Made by a program: the position numbers and the translations under genes
The notes under the pieces: model-generated
What the model saw: only the letters and a program-made list of their open reading frames with translations
Databases searched by the model: none
Told to the model about the DNA's origin: nothing
Part shown: positions 9,610 to 12,876 of the stretch, in pieces
How positions within the stretch are numbered: the stretch's first letter is position 1
How the letters are laid out: every line of letters starts with the position of its first letter
Assembly: GCA_001313065.1 (NCBI GenBank)
Contig: BBFD01000099.1
Location: 1 to 12,876 of the forward strand
Source of the DNA: Silvimonas sp. JCM 19000
GTDB taxonomy: Bacteria; Pseudomonadota; Gammaproteobacteria; Burkholderiales; Chitinibacteraceae
Direction of reading: 5' to 3'
Length of the DNA stretch: 12,876 nucleotides

Positions 9610-9916
9610 ATGAGCATTCAAGACAGCATCCGTCAGACCGTCACCGAAAACCCGGTTGTGCTTTTCATGAAAGGCACGCCGACTTTCCCGCAATGCGGCT
9701 TTTCGGCTGGCGCTGTGCAAATCCTTAAAAAACCTGGGCGCCAACTTTGTGGCCGTCAACGTGCTGGAAAACGCTGAAGTACGCCAGGGCATCAAGGAAT
9801 ACGCCAACTGGCCGACCATTCCGCAGCTGTATATCAAAGGCGAATTCGTGGGCGGTTCGGACATCATGAAAGAACTGTTCAGCAGCGGCGAACTGGAAAA
9901 GATGCTGCAAGACTGA
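9610..9916 (+). CDS. grxD: Monothiol glutaredoxin (Grx4/GrxD family)
   Basis: Binds and transfers Fe-S clusters using glutathione; cytosolic. The monothiol active site CGFS is at residues 29-32 (TFPQCGFSAGAVQIL), with the typical NWPTIPQLYIKGEFVGGSD glutathione-binding region after it. The A6 run at 9727-9732 is one base too long and breaks the frame; with five A the text is ILKNLGANFVAVNVLE and the product is 101 residues, normal for the family. It follows prmC by 72 bases and ends just before the terminator at 9940-9967. The Shine-Dalgarno match is weak. Its cofactor, glutathione, is made by the nearby gshA-gshB products. Confidence 0.95.
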
Positions 9917-9939
9917 GCCCCGCGCCCGGCGCAGTGCCC

Positions 9940-9967
9940 AAAAAACCCCGCGATGCGGGGTTTTTTT
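9940..9967. terminator. Bidirectional Rho-independent terminator
   Basis: A6, then the six-bp stem CCCCGC-GAT-GCGGGG, then T7. It works in both directions: 23 bases past the grxD stop on the plus strand and 36 bases past the stop of the glycine-zipper gene on the minus strand. Confidence 0.93.
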
Positions 9968-10003
9968 GTTGTCGTGGGCCCGATCGCATCGAGCCCCGGC
10001 GGC

Positions 10004-10703
10004 TTAGTGGTGCCAACCGCCACCGTGATAGCCCCAGCCACCCCCCCACCCACGGTAGTAGCCGATCGACAACGACGGCCAGAAAATCGGCGCGGCGTAG
10101 TAGGTCGGGGTGGTGTAGATGACGGTCGGGGTGCTGCTGACCACAACCGGCGCAGATTGCACATAAGTGGTGGTGCTGGTGACCGGCGCGGCTTGCGTCA
10201 CGGTCTGCACCGGCTGTTGCTGCTGCTGGCCATCAACGCTTACCGAAATCGGCACGCGGTTGCCCGGGTCATACGCCATACGCGTGGTGTAACGCTGGCC
10301 CGAATATTCGTAAGTGACGTCGTAGCCAATAATGCGTTGCTGCGTCTGGCCTTGCACGGTGGTGCATTTCTGCACGTTCTGCACGCTGGTATTGCCTTGG
10401 TTGGCGGCGTTATCGCCGGACAAGGCCCCAATCGCCGCACCGGCCGCCGTTGCCGCCACATTGCCGTTGCCGCGGCCAACCGTGCTGCCCAGCAGCCCAC
10501 CAAAAAAATCCCGCCCAGCAAAGCGCCACCGTAGTTGTGCGGCTGTTGCACCACCACTTGTTCGGTCCAACACGATTGCTGCGGGTTGGAATAATTTTCG
10601 ACCACCGGAGTGGTTGAGATAACACGGCCATATTCGGCGGCCTGCGCTTCTGCGGCGACACCTGCCATCGAGCCAGACTCAGCATCAACACGAGCGATTT
10701 CAT
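10004..10703 (-). CDS. Secreted glycine-zipper 2TM-type protein
   Basis: Envelope protein of unknown role. The signal peptide opens MKSLVLMLSLA and ends at AEAQA|AEY, a good AxA cleavage site. The mature part has Tyr/Asn/Gln-rich text, then the glycine zipper GALLGGIFGGLLGSTVGRG and ATAAGAAIGALSGDNA, typical of 17-kDa surface antigen-like 2TM proteins. It continues with QNVQKCTTV, a segment with GYDVTYEYSGQRYTTRM, and a Val/Thr/Pro-rich stretch. The tail is rich in Gly, Trp, Tyr and His (WGGGWGYHGGGWHH). One base is missing near 10672, and the A7 run 10502-10508 is two bases too long. The repaired length is about 232 residues. GGGAG lies seven bases before ATG 10703. The zipper likely inserts in or oligomerises at the outer membrane; this is inferred from the family. 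Confidence 0.82.
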
Positions 10704-10720
10704 GGTCTTACTCCCTTACC

Positions 10721-10742
10721 GGCCGTGTGGAATCACGCGGCC
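10721..10742 (-). other. Leader hairpin upstream of the glycine-zipper gene
   Basis: Inverted repeat GGCCGCGTG-ATTC-CACACGGCC (minus strand): five GC pairs, one mismatch, three pairs, four-base loop. It sits seven bases before the Shine-Dalgarno GGGAG in the expected 5' leader and could affect translation or mRNA stability. Confidence 0.35.
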
Positions 10743-10771
10743 CAGTGCAAAGCGATGTTGTACCCAATGCC

Positions 10772-10814
10772 GTTATCATAACTAGTGTGAAGTTCACATC
10801 GCTAGTGTGATAAC
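10772..10814. promoter_or_regulatory. Operator-like repeat cluster over a probable promoter
   Basis: Outer arms GTTATCA (10772-10778) and TGATAAC (10808-10814) are exact inverted repeats. Inside lie two direct copies of CTAGTGTGA (10782-10790 and 10802-10810), 20 bases apart, and a perfect palindrome TGTGAA-G-TTCACA (10786-10798). A minus-strand TATGAT (10775-10780) overlaps the left arm and would serve the glycine-zipper gene, with a leader of about 65 bases. It lacks a good -35, which would fit control by a bound regulator. The regulator is unknown. Confidence 0.5.
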
Positions 10815-10946
10815 TACCTGGTTTGTATGGGATTAGTACGAGGGTGTAAGAATGCGTTCCGGGCTTTTCAAAATCTTTACAGAGTGAGCCGCTGCAGTGT
10901 CCTTAAGTATCGAATTCCGCCGGTTTTCTTACAGTTTGCTAGCGGT

Positions 10947-10963
10947 GGCGCAGGGTTGGTGCA
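10947..10963 (+). promoter_or_regulatory. Weaker NtrC-like site upstream of amt
   Basis: GCGC-N7-GTGCA, one mismatch from the NtrC core GCAC-N7-GTGC. Its centre is about 184 bases before the predicted amt transcription start. It contains the first of four TTGGTGC half-sites in this region. Confidence 0.4.
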
Positions 10964-11029
10964 ATCGTGCACTGCAACTGGGATGCGGTGGCTAATTTGG
11001 TGCTCAATTTTCAGCGCTGCCCCGGGTTT

Positions 11030-11046
11030 TGCACCGTCATTGTGCG
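11030..11046 (+). promoter_or_regulatory. NtrC-type upstream activator site for amt
   Basis: TGCAC-CGTCATT-GTGCG matches both half-sites of the NtrC core GCAC-N7-GTGC. Its centre is about 100 bases before the predicted transcription start, a normal place for an enhancer of a sigma-54 promoter. Confidence 0.65.
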
Positions 11047-11110
11047 GTATTTGGTGCTGATTCGCATAAATCTGCTGTTCATATTTCGATAAAACAAGCG
11101 CTTACGTTAA

Positions 11111-11127
11111 TTGGCATATGGATTGCT
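11111..11127 (+). promoter_or_regulatory. amt: Sigma-54 (-24/-12) promoter of amt
   Basis: TTGGCATATGGATTGCT matches TGGCAY...TTGCT, with the obligatory spacing GG-N10-GC (GG at 11113-11114, GC at 11125-11126). Transcription would begin near 11138, leaving a leader of about 37 bases before the GTG start. The promoter lies inside what would be the N-terminal extension of a longer ORF (ATG 11118), which argues for the later start. Confidence 0.82.
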
Positions 11128-11174
11128 TTTGGTGCACTCCACTCAGTTTTAGTGCAGAAAGCCCGGAGCTCTTT

Positions 11175-12377
11175 GTGTATACCCTTCAATCCAGCACCAA
11201 TGTGCTGTTCATCCTGCTTGGCGCCATCATGATTCTGGCCATGCATGCGGGCTTTGCCTTTCTGGAACTCGGTACCGTCCGCAAAAAAAATCAGGTTAAT
11301 GCCCTGGTCAAAATCCTCACCGATTTCGCCATTTCTGCGATTGCGTATTTCTTTGTGGGCTACGGCATCGCCTATGGCATCCACTTTTTTGCAGCCGGTG
11401 AGTGCGCTCAACCAGAACAACGGCTATGCGCTGGTCAAATTCTTTTTTTTCTACTTACCTTTGCGGCGGCCATTCCGGCGATTATTTCCGGCGGCATCGC
11501 CGAGCGCGCGCGGTTTCACCCGCAAAGTGCGGCTACCTTTGTGCTGGTCGGCTTTCTCTATCCCTTTATCGAGGGCATTTTCTGGAACGGTAATCTGGCA
11601 TACAAGCATGGATGAGCGCGCATCTGGCGCAGCCTTCCATGACTTTGCCGGTTCAGTGGTGGTGCATGCTGTGGGTGGCTGGATTGCGCTGGCGGCGGTG
11701 CTGCATCTGGGGCCGCGCAAAGGGCGTTATCACAAGGATGGCGGTGTGGCGGCGCATCCGCCGTCGTCGATTCCCTTCCTCGCCCTGGGCGCGTGGATAC
11801 TGGTGGTGGGCTGGTTTGGTTTTAATGTGATGAGCGCACAACGCATCGACGGCATTTCGGGCCTGGTCGCGCTCAACTCGCTGATGGCCATGGTCGGCGG
11901 CACGCTGGCGGCAATGTGGGTGGGCAAGAATGACCCCGGCTTTGTCCACAATGGCCCGCTGGCTGGCCTGGTCGCCGTCTGTGCAGGCTCGGACATCATG
12001 CATCCGCTCGGTAGCCTGGTGGTCGGCGCGGTTGCGGGTGCTGCTTTTGTCTATTTGTTCACCGTGACGCAAAACCGCTGGAAGATCGACGACGTACTCG
12101 GCGTCTGGCCTTTGCACGGTCTGTGTGGGGTGTGGGGCGGCATCGCGGCCGGCATCTTTGGCCAGACCGCGCTGGGCGGAGCGGGCGGCGTCAGCATCGC
12201 CAGTCAGCTGCTGGGCACCTTGCTGGCCGTGACGGTGGCGTTTGGCGGCGGCTATCTGGTCTACGGCGTACTCAAGCGCCTGGTCGGCATCCGCCTGGAT
12301 GAGGAAGAGGAATATCACGCGCCGATCTATCCATCCACAAGATCAGCGCCACGCCGGACCGCGAAAGCAACTGGTGA
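11175..12377 (+). CDS. amt: Ammonium transporter, Amt family
   Basis: Inner-membrane trimeric ammonium channel. The start is GTG 11175, with GGAG six bases upstream, which gives VYTLQSSTNVLFILLGAIM. Conserved segments are AMHAGFAFLELGTVRKKNQ, ISGGIAERARF, FHDFAGSVVVHA (substrate Asp and first pore His), GWFGFNVMSAQ, NDPGFVHNGPLAGLVAVCAG and WPLHGLCGVWGG (second pore His). There are five frame breaks. The T runs 11385-11390 and 11443-11450 are one and two bases too long. Single bases are missing near 11609 (YKH|WMSAHL), 11626-11627 (HL|GAAFHDF) and 12319. The last repair gives the tail GADLSIHKISATPDRESNW and stop TGA at 12377. The repaired length is 400 residues. No glnK is next to it in the window, unlike the common glnK-amtB pair. 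Control by sigma-54 and NtrC is predicted. Confidence 0.95.
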
Positions 12378-12791
12378 TTACACCGCCTTCCACGCGGGCA
12401 GGATGTGATCGCGGCTCAGCGGGGCCAGCGTAATGCTGGCCAGATGCGCCGGGTCTATCCAGCGCGCTTCTTCAATTTCGGCGGATGGGGTCACTGCGCT
12501 GGCCCAGGTCAGATGGAACGCTTCGGCGATGACAGTAAAGCCGGGTTCGTTGACTGCCGCTGCCGCATAGCGACCCAGGTAGATGGGGCCATCGGGCGGC
12601 ACGCTGATCTGCAGTTCTTCCTGCAGTTCGCGGCACAGCGCTTGCAGCGGGGTTTCGCCCGCATCGATCTTGCCGCCTGGTTGCATAAAGGCCTGCGAGC
12701 CGCGTTTGCGTACCAACAGTACCTGGCCATCGGCCCGGCTGATCACCGCAGCCGCGATGCAGATAGGTGGGCGGGAGTCTGTTTCGGTCAT
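12378..12791 (-). CDS. NUDIX hydrolase
   Basis: Hydrolyses a nucleoside diphosphate linked to some other moiety; the true substrate cannot be read from sequence. The Nudix box spans residues 40-62: GKIDAGETPLQALCRELQEEL followed by QI. It keeps the metal-binding REL-EE core but has Gln where the consensus has Gly. A beta strand PICIAAAVISRADGQVLLVRK leads in. At 137 residues it is typical for a single-domain member. I use ATG 12791 (MTETDSRPP), with a GGA about eight bases upstream; ATG at 12812 or 12803 would add seven or four residues. The frame is intact. Its stop codon directly abuts the amt stop, in convergent orientation, with no terminator between them. Confidence 0.88.
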   Translation of the reverse strand: MTETDSRPPICIAAAVISRADGQVLLVRKRGSQAFMQPGGKIDAGETPLQALCRELQEELQISVPPDGPIYLGRYAAAAVNEPGFTVIAEAFHLTWASAVTPSAEIEEARWIDPAHLASITLAPLSRDHILPAWKAV

Positions 12792-12812
12792 CCAACATTC
12801 CATCAAGCACAA

Positions 12813-12832
12813 CGCCCGAACCAGGTCGGGCG
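12813..12832. other. Stem-loop upstream of the NUDIX gene
   Basis: CGCCCGA-ACCAGG-TCGGGCG, a perfect seven-bp stem with a six-base loop. On the minus strand it is followed by TTGTGCTTG, a weak T-rich tail, so it may terminate a leftward gene beyond the window. Confidence 0.4.
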
Positions 12833-12853
12833 CCGCAGAGAGCGTGGCAGGGG

Positions 12854-12875
12854 CAGGGCGGGGGTGGCCGCCCTG
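12854..12875. other. GC-rich hairpin at the right edge
   Basis: CAGGGCGG-GGGTGG-CCGCCCTG, a perfect eight-bp stem ending one base from the window edge. Whether a T tract follows cannot be seen, so its role as a terminator is open. Confidence 0.35.
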
Positions 12876-12876
12876 T

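Noticed and set aside
10786..10798. TGTGAAGTTCACA as a CRP/FNR site
   Set aside because: CRP needs TGTGA-N6-TCACA; here the gap is three bases. FNR needs TTGAT-N4-ATCAA. Neither fits.
4682..11450. Programmed frameshifting at A/T runs
   Set aside because: Too many sites in too many unrelated housekeeping genes, with no conserved slippery heptamer plus structure, and homologues of these genes are not known to be recoded.
11118..11615. An apparently intact 165-residue protein covering the amt N-terminal part
   Set aside because: Its middle (AAGECAQPEQRLCAG) is out of frame: two T-run errors of +1 and +2 cancel, so the frame looks open. Its ATG also overlaps the sigma-54 promoter.
1..12876. Mobile element, prophage, defence system or CRISPR array
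   Set aside because: No transposase, integrase, terminal repeats, spaced repeats or defence-type domains; every sizeable stretch is accounted for by core genes or short regulatory gaps.

Overview
The window looks like the chromosome of a GC-rich betaproteobacterium, most likely of the Neisseriales/Chromobacteriaceae type. That placement rests on gene content, on the order gshA-gshB-(apbE)-PTS IIA-ptsH-ptsI, and on the proteobacterial (non-enterobacterial) form of gshA. No database search was possible. I see no mobile element, CRISPR array, tRNA or rRNA.

Layout. Positions 1-8609 are read on the minus strand: corA (Mg2+ channel), gshA and gshB (glutathione synthesis), apbE (FMN transferase lipoprotein), a mannose-type PTS IIA protein, ptsH (HPr), ptsI (Enzyme I), and a TPR-GGDEF diguanylate cyclase that runs off the left edge. 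From 8712 to 9916 prmC (release-factor methyltransferase) and grxD (monothiol CGFS glutaredoxin) read rightward. They end at a strong bidirectional terminator (9940-9967) shared with a leftward gene for a secreted glycine-zipper protein (10004-10703). A regulatory stretch of about 470 bases (10704-11174) follows. It carries an operator-like repeat cluster, a good NtrC-type site and a textbook sigma-54 -24/-12 promoter in front of a rightward ammonium transporter gene, amt (11175-12377). A leftward NUDIX hydrolase gene (12378-12791) abuts the amt stop codon.

How the genes fit together. gshA/gshB make glutathione, and the nearby grxD product uses it. HPr, Enzyme I and a lone IIA domain, with no sugar permease in the window, form the phosphorelay-type incomplete PTS known from betaproteobacteria, which is thought to regulate rather than transport. 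The amt promoter architecture indicates induction under nitrogen limitation.

The dominant oddity is sequence quality. Eight of the eleven larger genes and one small one are broken by one- or two-base shifts, about 23 in all. Each can be repaired to give a full-length, motif-complete protein of the usual family length. Nearly every coding A/T run of six or more is one to three bases too long, while single bases are missing at G/C-rich spots. I read this as consensus sequencing error, not as pseudogenes or recoding. I annotate the genes as intact, spanning the breaks. I found no convincing new biological system; the amt control region and the repeat cluster at 10772-10814 are the parts most worth a second look.
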